Assembly (NCBI GenBank): GCA_031417395.1
Contig: JANOVM010000040.1
Coordinates: forward strand, 1-64,000
Direction: 5' to 3'
Source of the DNA: JADKIH01 sp031417395
Lineage (GTDB): Bacteria > Bacteroidota > Bacteroidia > AKYH767-A > 2013-40CM-41-45
DNA length: 64,000 nt
Positions within the stretch are counted from its first letter, which is position 1; each line of letters begins with the position of its first letter. Under the pieces are notes generated by a model. It worked only from the letters and a program-made list of their open reading frames with translations, was not told where the DNA came from and did not search any database. Below are positions 37,866 through 45,713 of the stretch, one piece after another. The translations under genes and the position numbers were made by a program.

Positions 37866-39758
37866 TCACATACCCATCTCTGAAAGTTCAAGCCACCGCA
37901 TAGATTTTTCTTCAATCTCATCGATTATTTGCTGCATACGACGGGCAAAATCATTGGCATCGACATGGTTGATATTTTCGTTATTCAACTTATCCGTAAG
38001 CTCGACTTTCTCTTGTTCCAGACGTTGAATATCTTTTTCAAGATTTTCAAACTCGAGTTTTTCTTTATAGGTAAACTTTTTCTTTGAAACAGATTTCTCA
38101 CTTCCCTTATCTTTTCCACCGCTTCCCTTCTCCCCTTTTGAAGAAGTTAGCGCTTTGACCTTTTCCTCTTCATCCATTCTGTATTCAGAATAGGTTCCGT
38201 TGAAATCTCTGATTTTACCACTGCCTTCAAAAATCAGCAGGTGGTCAACGATTTTATCCATGAAATAACGATCGTGAGAAACAACAACCAGGCAACCCTG
38301 GAAGTGCAATAAAAAATCTTCAAGGATATTAAGGGTAAGAAGATCTAAATCGTTTGTAGGTTCATCGAGAATAAGAAAATTGGGATTCTTAATCAATATT
38401 GTAAGCAAATGCAACCGCCTTTTTTCTCCTCCGCTGAGTTTGGAATAATAGGTAAATTGCATTTCAGGAGAAAAGCGGAAGAGTTGAAGGAATTGAGAAG
38501 CTGAAACCTTTGAACCATCACTGAGACGAATTACATCGGCATATTCCTTTACGATTTCAATAACTCTTTTGTCTTCTTCGATTACAAGTCCGTCCTGAGA
38601 ATAATAGCCAAAAATGATTGTATCGCCTGTATTTATTTTTCCTGAATCAGGAACTTCTTTACCTGTAATCATGTTCAGGAAAGTGGTTTTACCCGTTCCA
38701 TTTTTCCCGACTATTCCAATGCGTTCACCGGTTTTAAAGGTATAATCGAAACCCTTTAGAATTTCAAGATCTCCGAAAGACTTATAGACCTTTTTCATTT
38801 CAATGACCTTCCCTCCGATTCGATTCATCTTAATATCAAGACTCATTTCATCTTCTTTTTTTCGGCCTGTAGCTTTCTCTTTTAATTCATAAAAAGCATC
38901 AATGCGGGCTTTGGATTTGGTACCTCTTGCTTTAGGCATGCGTCGCATCCATTCGAGTTCAGTACGCATGGTATTGCGGGCCTTGTCTTTTTCCCTGCCT
39001 TCGTTGAATTCTCTTTCCGCCTTCTTTTCAAGAAAGTATGTATAATTACCCTCGTATAAAAAAAGATTACCGTTTTCAAGTTCGGCAATCTTATTGGTAA
39101 TGTTATCCAGGAAGTAACGATCGTGTGTTACAAGCAAAACAGCAAGTTGGGAGCGCGTAAGAAAATCTTCAAGCCATTCGACCATTTCGAGATCGAGGTG
39201 ATTCGTAGGTTCATCGAGTAATAAAAGGTCAGCAGGATCAATTAGCGCTTTAGCCAGAGCAACTCTTTTTTTCTGTCCGCCGGAAAGTTGTCGCACCGGC
39301 TGATCCAATTGATGAATATTAAGTTTAGACAAAATCTGCCTTACGCGATGCTCATAATCCCAGGCACCTGCAAGGTCAATAAGAGAAGAAATGCGTTGCA
39401 ATTCCGTTTGCAATTCAGGAGTAGGATGCAATTGAACTTTTTCAAGCACATCTTCATACTGTCGCATAAGTTGAGCTGAAGGATTGTTGTCGTCGAAAAT
39501 AGTTTCAAGAACAGTTTTGTTAGGATCCGTTTGCGGATCCTGCTCGAGGTAATCAATTCGAATACCCTTTCGCATGGTTACTTTTCCCGAATCAGCCACA
39601 TCATTGCCTGCAAGAATACGTAGCAAGGTTGTTTTACCGGAACCGTTACGTGCTATTAAAGCAATTTTTTCTCCTCTGGAAATACCAAAACTAATATTTT
39701 CAAAAAGGACTTTGTCGCTAAAAGATTTAGAAAGATTTTCTACGGATAATATATTCAT
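37866..39758 (-). CDS. ABC-F family ATPase (Uup-like)
   Basis: 630 residues with two ABC domains and no membrane helices. Walker A: ARNGSGKTT (about 37) and VGKNGTGKTT (about 345). Signatures: LSGGQKKRVALAKAL and LSGGEKRRLHLL; Walker B: LLLLDEPTNHLD and FLILDEPTNDLD. A Lys/Ser-rich linker and a C-terminal coiled coil (about 560-625) as in Uup. ABC-F proteins act on ribosomes; Uup-type members are linked to translation or DNA-related functions, and some confer antibiotic resistance. The 28 bases to the next gene suggest one transcript. Confidence 0.92.
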   Translation of the reverse strand: MNILSVENLSKSFSDKVLFENISFGISRGEKIALIARNGSGKTTLLRILAGNDVADSGKVTMRKGIRIDYLEQDPQTDPNKTVLETIFDDNNPSAQLMRQYEDVLEKVQLHPTPELQTELQRISSLIDLAGAWDYEHRVRQILSKLNIHQLDQPVRQLSGGQKKRVALAKALIDPADLLLLDEPTNHLDLEMVEWLEDFLTRSQLAVLLVTHDRYFLDNITNKIAELENGNLFLYEGNYTYFLEKKAEREFNEGREKDKARNTMRTELEWMRRMPKARGTKSKARIDAFYELKEKATGRKKEDEMSLDIKMNRIGGKVIEMKKVYKSFGDLEILKGFDYTFKTGERIGIVGKNGTGKTTFLNMITGKEVPDSGKINTGDTIIFGYYSQDGLVIEEDKRVIEIVKEYADVIRLSDGSKVSASQFLQLFRFSPEMQFTYYSKLSGGEKRRLHLLTILIKNPNFLILDEPTNDLDLLTLNILEDFLLHFQGCLVVVSHDRYFMDKIVDHLLIFEGSGKIRDFNGTYSEYRMDEEEKVKALTSSKGEKGSGGKDKGSEKSVSKKKFTYKEKLEFENLEKDIQRLEQEKVELTDKLNNENINHVDANDFARRMQQIIDEIEEKSMRWLELSEMGM

Positions 39759-39785
39759 GGAGTTGGCAGGAATCCGGATCAGAGA

Positions 39786-40328
39786 TTAATCCTTTCCTCC
39801 TTTATCTCCCACAAATTGATCGGTTGAATATTTGAATAAAATATTGAATGAAGTCAAAGATCCATAGCAGCGGGTAATATATTGCTGCATATTAACCTTA
39901 TCTTCTTCCGTAAGTTTTTCATGACTGTTAACCCTTTGTTCAAGAACTCTGAGTCTGTCGCGCAGCATGACTACCTTATTAAAAAAAACATCAATCGGAA
40001 TTTCCTTTGATTTTAAAGAAGAGTCGCCGGGTTTTAAAGTTACCATTCCGCCTGTCCATTTATTACCCAATTCAACTCTTTCCTGAACATCAGAATATTT
40101 ACGAAGGAGGTTTACGAGTAAAACTTCAATGTCGGCATAACTTACCAGATCATTATCAGCATCATTAGCATCGATAATCTCGAATTCGTCGTATGTCCTT
40201 TCTATTTCACGCAAACCATGCTGCATGAAAGTAATCATATAATCTTCAGGCTTGATTTGAATGACGACGCCTTCACCAAATTGAGGATGTCTTACCCTTG
40301 AACCAATTCCGAGAGAAATCTTTTGCAT
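39786..40328 (-). CDS. conserved protein with Tudor-like N-terminus
   Basis: 180 residues. The N-terminal 60 residues (IGSRVRHPQFGEGVVIQIKP, MITFMQHGLREIERTYDEFE) form the small SH3/Tudor-like barrel also found at the C-terminus of UvrD/PcrA helicases, which there binds RNA polymerase. The rest is helical and acidic. I infer a nucleic-acid or polymerase-associated role, unproven. It precedes the ABC-F gene in the same direction. A perfect -7 box lies 20 bases upstream. Confidence 0.65.
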   Translation of the reverse strand: MQKISLGIGSRVRHPQFGEGVVIQIKPEDYMITFMQHGLREIERTYDEFEIIDANDADNDLVSYADIEVLLVNLLRKYSDVQERVELGNKWTGGMVTLKPGDSSLKSKEIPIDVFFNKVVMLRDRLRVLEQRVNSHEKLTEEDKVNMQQYITRCYGSLTSFNILFKYSTDQFVGDKGGKD

Positions 40329-40347
40329 AAACTAATGTTATTTTTCA

Positions 40348-40355
40348 CAAAGATA
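40348..40355 (-). promoter_or_regulatory. -7 box upstream of the Tudor-like gene
   Basis: TATCTTTG on the - strand, 20 bases before the ATG. No clear TTTG at 19-base spacing. Probably drives the Tudor-like and ABC-F genes. Confidence 0.5.
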
Positions 40356-40502
40356 AATTAATTCACTTAAAAATTCCTCCAAAAACCCATACTTTAAATG
40401 ATCATTGTCATTAAAATGTAACTATTACACGAAATCAAATTTATGTGCTTTATGCTCGTTAAATTTACGTTAGTTTTTTGTGTTCGTGTTTTTCGTGTGG
40501 TG

Positions 40503-40541
40503 GAGCCGTTGAGAGAAATCAACGGCTCTTACTTTTTTTAT
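40503..40541 (+). terminator. strong terminator-like hairpin in a divergent intergenic region
   Basis: GAGCCGTTGA (40503-40512) and TCAACGGCTC (40519-40528) form a perfect 10-bp stem with a GAGAAA loop, followed by TTACTTTTTTT. It sits upstream of the M23 peptidase gene and downstream of no annotated gene on the + strand. It could end a small RNA made from 40360-40530 or act as a leader attenuator. Confidence 0.65.
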
Positions 40542-40593
40542 TAAGTACCAAGAGCTGTGTAAAATCTCATTTTTTCTTACTTTCTTTGCCTTT

Positions 40594-42333
40594 ATGAAAA
40601 GACATTTAGGAAGCCTCATCTGCTTTTTTTTAATAGGCTATGCAGGATATACTCAAACCTACCCCGGGAACTATTTTAGTCCGCCGGTAGATCCGCCACT
40701 GATAATTACCGGAACATTTTGTGAAATTCGGGACAATCATTTTCATTCAGGATTGGATCTTCGAACAGGAAATGACGAAGAAGGGTATCCAATTATGGCC
40801 TCTGCGGATGGTTTTGTTTCTAGAGTAAAAATAGCCTCTGATGGTTATGGTAAAGCCTTATATATCACCCACTCCAATGGGTTTGTAACTGTATATGGAC
40901 ACATGCAGAAATTCAACTCAGCTTTAAATGAGTTTGTTGATTCAATTCAAAAACAAAGGCAGGTTTTTGAACTAGATGAGAATCCTGAAATCAACCAATT
41001 TATTTTCAAAAAAGGAGAAGTAATTGGTTATAGCGGCAGTACAGGCAGTGCTACTAATCCACATTTACATTTTGAAATACGTGACAAAGAAACAGAGGAA
41101 ACTATCAATCCGCTTCTCTTTGGATTTAACATTAGTGACAGTCTTTCGCCAATTATACAAAGAGTGAAAATTTTTCCAGTTCGAGGTAATGGAATACTTG
41201 AAGAAACGGATACAGCTCTGACCTATGAAGTAACGGTTTCAGAAAATAAAAAATACAGACTGGAGACTGAAAATATTCCTATTGTATATGGAACGATTGG
41301 CTTTGGCATAGAAGCAATAGACAATCAACTTATTGAGGAAGAAAATTCTCAGGCCACCTTAGGAATCTATGGTGCTCAATTGTTTGTAGACGATAAGCTT
41401 TCCTATTCCTGGAAGTTTGACAGATTTAATTTTGCAGACACCCGGGATATTAATGCACATATAGACTATTCATCAGCAGCAAAAGAGGGTCTTTCCATTC
41501 AACGTTGTCACAATCTGCCGGGCAATCAGCACTTGAAATTTTACGGCGACCCCAATCAGACCGGTTATTTCACACTAACTGATGGAGCCAGTCACAAGAT
41601 CAAAATAGTGGTTATGGATTTCAACAGGAATACCACTGAAATAAATTTCAAAGTACGATCCGAGCTTTCACTTAGGGATACTAAATACCTTGTCCCTGCA
41701 GAAAATGAAATGCCACTAACAAGAGCCAAAGGTCTGATTGTTCGAAAACCGAGAATTGAGGTCATTATCCCTCCTGATGCTGTCTATCAAGATTGCTATT
41801 ACCAATTCAACAGTCAGCTAGAGGTCGATTATCTATCGGATATTTACCAGGTTGGGGATTTTGGTGAAGCAGTACAAACACCAATTACAGTAAAAATAAA
41901 ACCCAATCATACCCTAGCCGACAGCTTAAAAGCCAAGACATTAGTGCTTTACACAGATTATTTCGGTCAAACAACTTCAATCTTAGGCCAATGGAAAGAA
42001 GATTTTTTTGCTGTTCAAAACAAGCGATTCGGCAATTATGCATTAGTACTTGATACAATAACTCCGAAGGTAGAAAAGTATTATACACCGGCAGATATGG
42101 ATGGCATGTATGGAGGTAAAGTAATGATAAAAATTAAAGATGAATTCGCAGGAATTCAAAGTTATAGTGGAAAAATAGATGGTAACTGGTGTTTATTTGA
42201 GTATGACAAAAAAGACGATATGCTATCTGCCAATGTCGATCCATACCTTGGCAATGTCGAGCATACGATAGAAATTAAAGTAACCGATAAGCTAAATAAT
42301 ACAACGTATTGGAAGTCTTCTTTTTACTACTAA
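40594..42333 (+). CDS. M23-family (LytM) metallopeptidase, secreted
   Basis: 579 residues. Signal peptide (FFLIGYAGYTQ), then an N-terminal M23 domain: HFHSGLD (H49/H51/D55 region), YGHMQKF (H103), and HLHFEI (H157/H159), the full zinc-site set. The remaining 400 residues are beta-rich and not recognisable. M23 enzymes cut peptidoglycan cross-links or act as activators; placing the catalytic domain at the N-terminus with a long C-terminal extension is usual in Bacteroidota. Preceded by the hairpin at 40503. Confidence 0.88.
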   Translation: MKRHLGSLICFFLIGYAGYTQTYPGNYFSPPVDPPLIITGTFCEIRDNHFHSGLDLRTGNDEEGYPIMASADGFVSRVKIASDGYGKALYITHSNGFVTVYGHMQKFNSALNEFVDSIQKQRQVFELDENPEINQFIFKKGEVIGYSGSTGSATNPHLHFEIRDKETEETINPLLFGFNISDSLSPIIQRVKIFPVRGNGILEETDTALTYEVTVSENKKYRLETENIPIVYGTIGFGIEAIDNQLIEEENSQATLGIYGAQLFVDDKLSYSWKFDRFNFADTRDINAHIDYSSAAKEGLSIQRCHNLPGNQHLKFYGDPNQTGYFTLTDGASHKIKIVVMDFNRNTTEINFKVRSELSLRDTKYLVPAENEMPLTRAKGLIVRKPRIEVIIPPDAVYQDCYYQFNSQLEVDYLSDIYQVGDFGEAVQTPITVKIKPNHTLADSLKAKTLVLYTDYFGQTTSILGQWKEDFFAVQNKRFGNYALVLDTITPKVEKYYTPADMDGMYGGKVMIKIKDEFAGIQSYSGKIDGNWCLFEYDKKDDMLSANVDPYLGNVEHTIEIKVTDKLNNTTYWKSSFYY

Positions 42334-42372
42334 TCCCGGAGAAAAAAATAAAAAAAGAAACTTTCAATATCT

Positions 42373-42403
42373 TTTGCTTAAAAACATCATATTTCTATCT
42401 TTG
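42373..42403 (+). promoter_or_regulatory. perfect Bacteroidota promoter of the tRNA cluster
   Basis: TTTG at 42373-42376, 19 bases, then TATCTTTG at 42396-42403, 15 bases before the first tRNA base. This is a full match to the TTTG-N19-TAnnTTTG consensus. Confidence 0.8.
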
Positions 42404-42418
42404 CCGGCCTTGCAATCC

Positions 42419-42508
42419 GGTGAGGTGCCTGAGAGGCCGAAAGGAACAGTTTGCTAAACTGTCGTACGCGAAAGTGTACCGAGGGTTCGAATCCCTCCCT
42501 CACCGCCA
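42419..42508 (+). tRNA. tRNA-Ser(GCT)
   Basis: 90 bases including an encoded CCA. Acceptor GGTGAGG pairs with CCTCACC. The anticodon stem-loop CAGTTTGCTAAACTG shows GCT. A variable arm (GTACGCGAAAGTGTAC) of the long type 2 form identifies serine, and GGTTCGAATCC is the T arm. Confidence 0.95.
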
Positions 42509-42519
42509 ATCAATTTGAG

Positions 42520-42632
42520 AATTTGAGAATTTGAAAATTTGAAAATTCCTGAATTTTAAAGTGTGTAAAATATTTAAAAAAACAGTATAACAAACAGAAA
42601 GATAAATAGAGTAATTTTCAAATTCTCAAATT
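42520..42632. repeat. 20-bp perfect inverted repeat in the tRNA spacer
   Basis: AATTTGAGAATTTGAAAATT (42520-42539) is exactly the reverse complement of 42613-42632. The left copy overlaps a short tandem array of AATTTGA[G/A]A units. Together they could fold into a long hairpin between tRNA-Ser and tRNA-Pro, perhaps a processing site. Confidence 0.7.
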
Positions 42633-42652
42633 AACTAATTTTCAAATTAACT

Positions 42653-42727
42653 CGGGGTGTAGCGTAGTCCGGTCATCGCGCATGGTTTGGGACCATGAGG
42701 TCGCAGGTTCGAATCCTGCCACCCCGA
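42653..42727 (+). tRNA. tRNA-Pro(TGG)
   Basis: 75 bases. Acceptor CGGGGTG pairs with CACCCCG; the anticodon loop TTTGGGA between CATGG and CCATG gives TGG. T arm GCAGGTTCGAATCCTGC. No CCA is encoded. Confidence 0.95.
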
Positions 42728-42729
42728 CA

Positions 42730-42870
42730 AAAATTCAGTGTGAGTGTGGAGTTTGAGTGTGCACAAGAAATTCAGTGTGCGTGTGGAGTGTGAGTTTGAT
42801 AATTTATTTTTTTATCAAGCTTAACTAATTTAATTTATTACCACACCCACACCCCATACTCAAAACTGAT
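42730..42870. repeat. degenerate GTGTGAGTGTGG repeats in the tRNA spacer
   Basis: Two imperfect copies of a roughly 37-base unit beginning AAATTCAGTGTG, at about 42730-42767 and 42768-42803, are followed by CCACACCCACACCCCATACT (42841-42860), which is largely complementary to them. The spacer before tRNA-Arg therefore also can fold. Confidence 0.5.
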
Positions 42871-42873
42871 TTT

Positions 42874-42947
42874 GGTCCCGTAGCTCAATTGGATAGAGCA
42901 ACTGCCTTCTAAGCAGTAGGTTATGAGTTCGATCCTCGTCGGGATCA
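42874..42947 (+). tRNA. tRNA-Arg(TCT)
   Basis: 74 bases. Acceptor GGTCCCG pairs with CGGGATC (one G-T pair); anticodon loop CTTCTAA between ACTGC and GCAGT gives TCT. D arm AGCTCAATTGGATAGAGC is typical. No CCA encoded. Confidence 0.95.
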
Positions 42948-43083
42948 CTTTCATTTTCAATATTTTACATCCATTATTTTCTTATTTTAAAAATTGATGG
43001 TATACCGATTGGTGTACACAATTGGTTTATTATTTTCTTCGATTAATAAATCAGCATATTTAAATAAGTATTTTGTTACGCGA

Positions 43084-44481
43084 TCAATCTCTGAGGCAAC
43101 GAACTGAATAACCACTCTTCTTGTCGTCGTTTTGAAAGTAGATGATGCCGTTTTGATAAGTTAGATTGTATTCATTGGCATTTGTCGCATTGCTCTCTGT
43201 TTTACTCCAATAGTAGCTGTAGCCGCCTATAAAACCACCGAAATTTCCAATATAGTTACGGAAACTGCCAGGAAGTCCTGTGAAACCGCTAGTGTTGGTT
43301 GCATCTAAATTGGGATTAGACCAATGAGAATTTCCAGTTTCTTTCATTTTACCTCCTGCAACAGAAGAACCACCTAAACAACTTATCATTGAAATCCATT
43401 CCGAATCACTGGGTAAATGCCAGCCTATAGGAGCTAATCCTCTTGGATCATTTACTGCATACCAGTTGTATAGCTTTCCATAAATAGCAGCATAAGTTGC
43501 AGAGTCATTATTGTAATAACAATATGCGCCTGATGTTAAAGAAGCCCATAAATTTGGATCATCAACTCTTGGTATCGGATCTCCATTTCTATACGTACTT
43601 TCTGAAAGATTTTGAGTAGCCCATATTTGATTGCAGATAGTAACGCTAGGTAAATTAGCTGAAGAAAATGTTGTAAAAGAAATTTCATTTCCATAAGAAG
43701 TTCCAACACTATTTGTAGCATATGCCCTCACATAATAAGTAGTATTTGCCATTAAAAAAACAGCAATACTGCTAATATATGTACCAATGCCAGTTCCTTC
43801 CATTGTTTTGTTATTAGTAGTCGTAGGACTTGAAGATGTGCTCCAGCAGACACCTCTTGCAGTTATTGATGATCCACCGTCATTCGATATATTTCCACCA
43901 ATTGTTAATATACTTGTTGGAAAGCTGAACGAAGTTGTTATTAATAATGGCAAACACCCTCCCCAAGTCGGAACTCCATTACAGAAAAATAAACTTTGTC
44001 CATGGCTGCCTGCAGGTACACGAACCCATTCTATCCCATTCCAATATTGCATATCCCCTAAGACTACTCCCGGTTTGTTTCCATTGGCTGCGTTTAATGC
44101 ATATGGTACGGATAAAAATTGAGTAACTCCTAATAACTGAAAGTTACTTCCACCGCTTGTGTCCATTTCAACTCTTAACCACTTATTGCCTTGGCCCCAG
44201 GGAATAGCACTGAAAGTTCCGTTTATTATTGTTCTTGATCCTATACTCAAATTAAAGAGGCCTGAACTGCTTGTTATTGTGATATGCGATTCGACATAAA
44301 CCGGCTGACCTGTAGCAGAACTATCAAGAATACTTAGTCGAATAGCAATGTTTCGATTGAGTAATGGAAAACCTTGGGCATTGCGTGTTATTCCCTGATA
44401 ATTTATTACTTGTGGTGGTTGCGCAATAGAAAATGCTATGGTGGAATAGAAAAAAAACATTAATATGATATTTGTTTTCAT
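43084..44481 (-). CDS. FISUMP-domain secreted protein
   Basis: 465 residues. Signal peptide, then the shared N-terminal module (INYQGITRNAQGFPLLNR, LDSSATGQPVYVE, FLSVPYALNAANG; about 25-130). A middle segment with a fibronectin-III-like strand pattern (TTYYVRAYATNSVGTSYGNE) follows, and a C-terminal FISUMP domain (QIWATQNL, YCYYNNDSATYAAIYGKLYN, GWHLPSDSEW, GYSVRCLRD). Function unknown; probably a surface protein. Last gene of the six-gene - strand cluster. Confidence 0.85.
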   Translation of the reverse strand: MKTNIILMFFFYSTIAFSIAQPPQVINYQGITRNAQGFPLLNRNIAIRLSILDSSATGQPVYVESHITITSSSGLFNLSIGSRTIINGTFSAIPWGQGNKWLRVEMDTSGGSNFQLLGVTQFLSVPYALNAANGNKPGVVLGDMQYWNGIEWVRVPAGSHGQSLFFCNGVPTWGGCLPLLITTSFSFPTSILTIGGNISNDGGSSITARGVCWSTSSSPTTTNNKTMEGTGIGTYISSIAVFLMANTTYYVRAYATNSVGTSYGNEISFTTFSSANLPSVTICNQIWATQNLSESTYRNGDPIPRVDDPNLWASLTSGAYCYYNNDSATYAAIYGKLYNWYAVNDPRGLAPIGWHLPSDSEWISMISCLGGSSVAGGKMKETGNSHWSNPNLDATNTSGFTGLPGSFRNYIGNFGGFIGGYSYYWSKTESNATNANEYNLTYQNGIIYFQNDDKKSGYSVRCLRD

Positions 44482-44523
44482 AAATGGAAGTTTATTTATT
44501 ATAAAATATAATCGTATAAAATA

Positions 44524-45696
44524 TTAAAAAGTCCTTACAGCACGCACATAAAAGGACCACCCACCAAAGAATGCTCCATAATAGTTTCCCTGTTGACCAT
44601 TACTGAAATCCTGCGCCCAGGCAACACCACCGGTATAATTGATGTTGTCCTCGGAAGAACTCCAATACTTATTATTAGAAAAACCACCAATTGCTAATTT
44701 ATTTAAAAATAACTTATGCAATTCATCTTTACTTGGCAAAAACCAGTCGTCATATCCATTTAATACTAAATCAAAACATAATTTGGCGGCATAGTTGCCC
44801 GGACCTTGGCTCGTAACTATTGTATTTGTATTATTATTTCCAGTACCTAAAGCCAATAAGGTTGCGTTGGTTGTTGTTGGATTACCTAAATACCAGGAGG
44901 TGCTAATGCTTTGATCAAAAAGTGCAGCAATTATACCGTGTGGAACATTTTGATCAAAACCAGAATCACCAGATTGCAACAGGTATGCTATTTTGCCACC
45001 TTGATAGAATTGACCAATTACTAAGTTAATTTGACTTGCTCCTCCCAAAATATTTGTCCAGGCAGTACCATTAAAAATCTGTAATTCACCAGATACTCCG
45101 CAATCCGTACACCATAAAATTAAGCCTATAGCTGCATTAGAAATCGCATTACGTTGAATTAATGACATGCGAGGAGGCAAAAAACCTTTTGAATTAGATT
45201 TTATTTCAACTTGAGCAGAAGGATCGGGAGAGTTTGTACCAATTCCGACATTTCCTATATTTGAATTGTAAATATCATATCCTGTTTTATTAAAATTTCC
45301 ATTACCTGCATTCAAAGCATAGGGCACACTCAAAAACTGTGTGACTCCTATCAATTGATAGTTGTTTGCATTATTCAAATCCATCTCAACCTTCAACCAT
45401 TTACTCCCTCGCTCCCACGGTATAACTGAAAAACTTCCATATAAAACAGTTCCACTCCCGATATAAATATTAAAAAGTCCTGAACTATTTGTTTGTGTTG
45501 AATGAGTCTCTGTATAAACGGTTTGGCCTGTTGCAGAGCTATCGAGTATACTCAAGCGCAAAGAAATGCTTCCATTGATTAATGGGTAACCTATGGAATC
45601 TCGTGCTACACCTTGATAGTTTATTGCTTGCGGAGGCTGAGCAACTGATCTTAGGCAAAGAGTAAAAAACAAAATTATTAAAAACCGATTTTTCAT
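44524..45696 (-). CDS. secreted protein with shared N-terminal module and DUF1566
   Basis: 390 residues. Signal peptide, then the same N-terminal module as its neighbours (INYQGVARDSIGYPLINGS, LDSSATGQTVYTE, FLSVPYALNAGNG), a short tail-fibre-like stretch (NVGIGTNSPDPSAQVEIKS) typical of repeated surface proteins, and a DUF1566 domain (WFLPSKDELHKLF, YWSSSEDN, FYVRAVRTF). Likely surface-exposed, possibly sugar- or ligand-binding; not established. Confidence 0.8.
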   Translation of the reverse strand: MKNRFLIILFFTLCLRSVAQPPQAINYQGVARDSIGYPLINGSISLRLSILDSSATGQTVYTETHSTQTNSSGLFNIYIGSGTVLYGSFSVIPWERGSKWLKVEMDLNNANNYQLIGVTQFLSVPYALNAGNGNFNKTGYDIYNSNIGNVGIGTNSPDPSAQVEIKSNSKGFLPPRMSLIQRNAISNAAIGLILWCTDCGVSGELQIFNGTAWTNILGGASQINLVIGQFYQGGKIAYLLQSGDSGFDQNVPHGIIAALFDQSISTSWYLGNPTTTNATLLALGTGNNNTNTIVTSQGPGNYAAKLCFDLVLNGYDDWFLPSKDELHKLFLNKLAIGGFSNNKYWSSSEDNINYTGGVAWAQDFSNGQQGNYYGAFFGGWSFYVRAVRTF

Positions 45697-45713
45697 ATTT
45701 ATGATTTCTTAAT

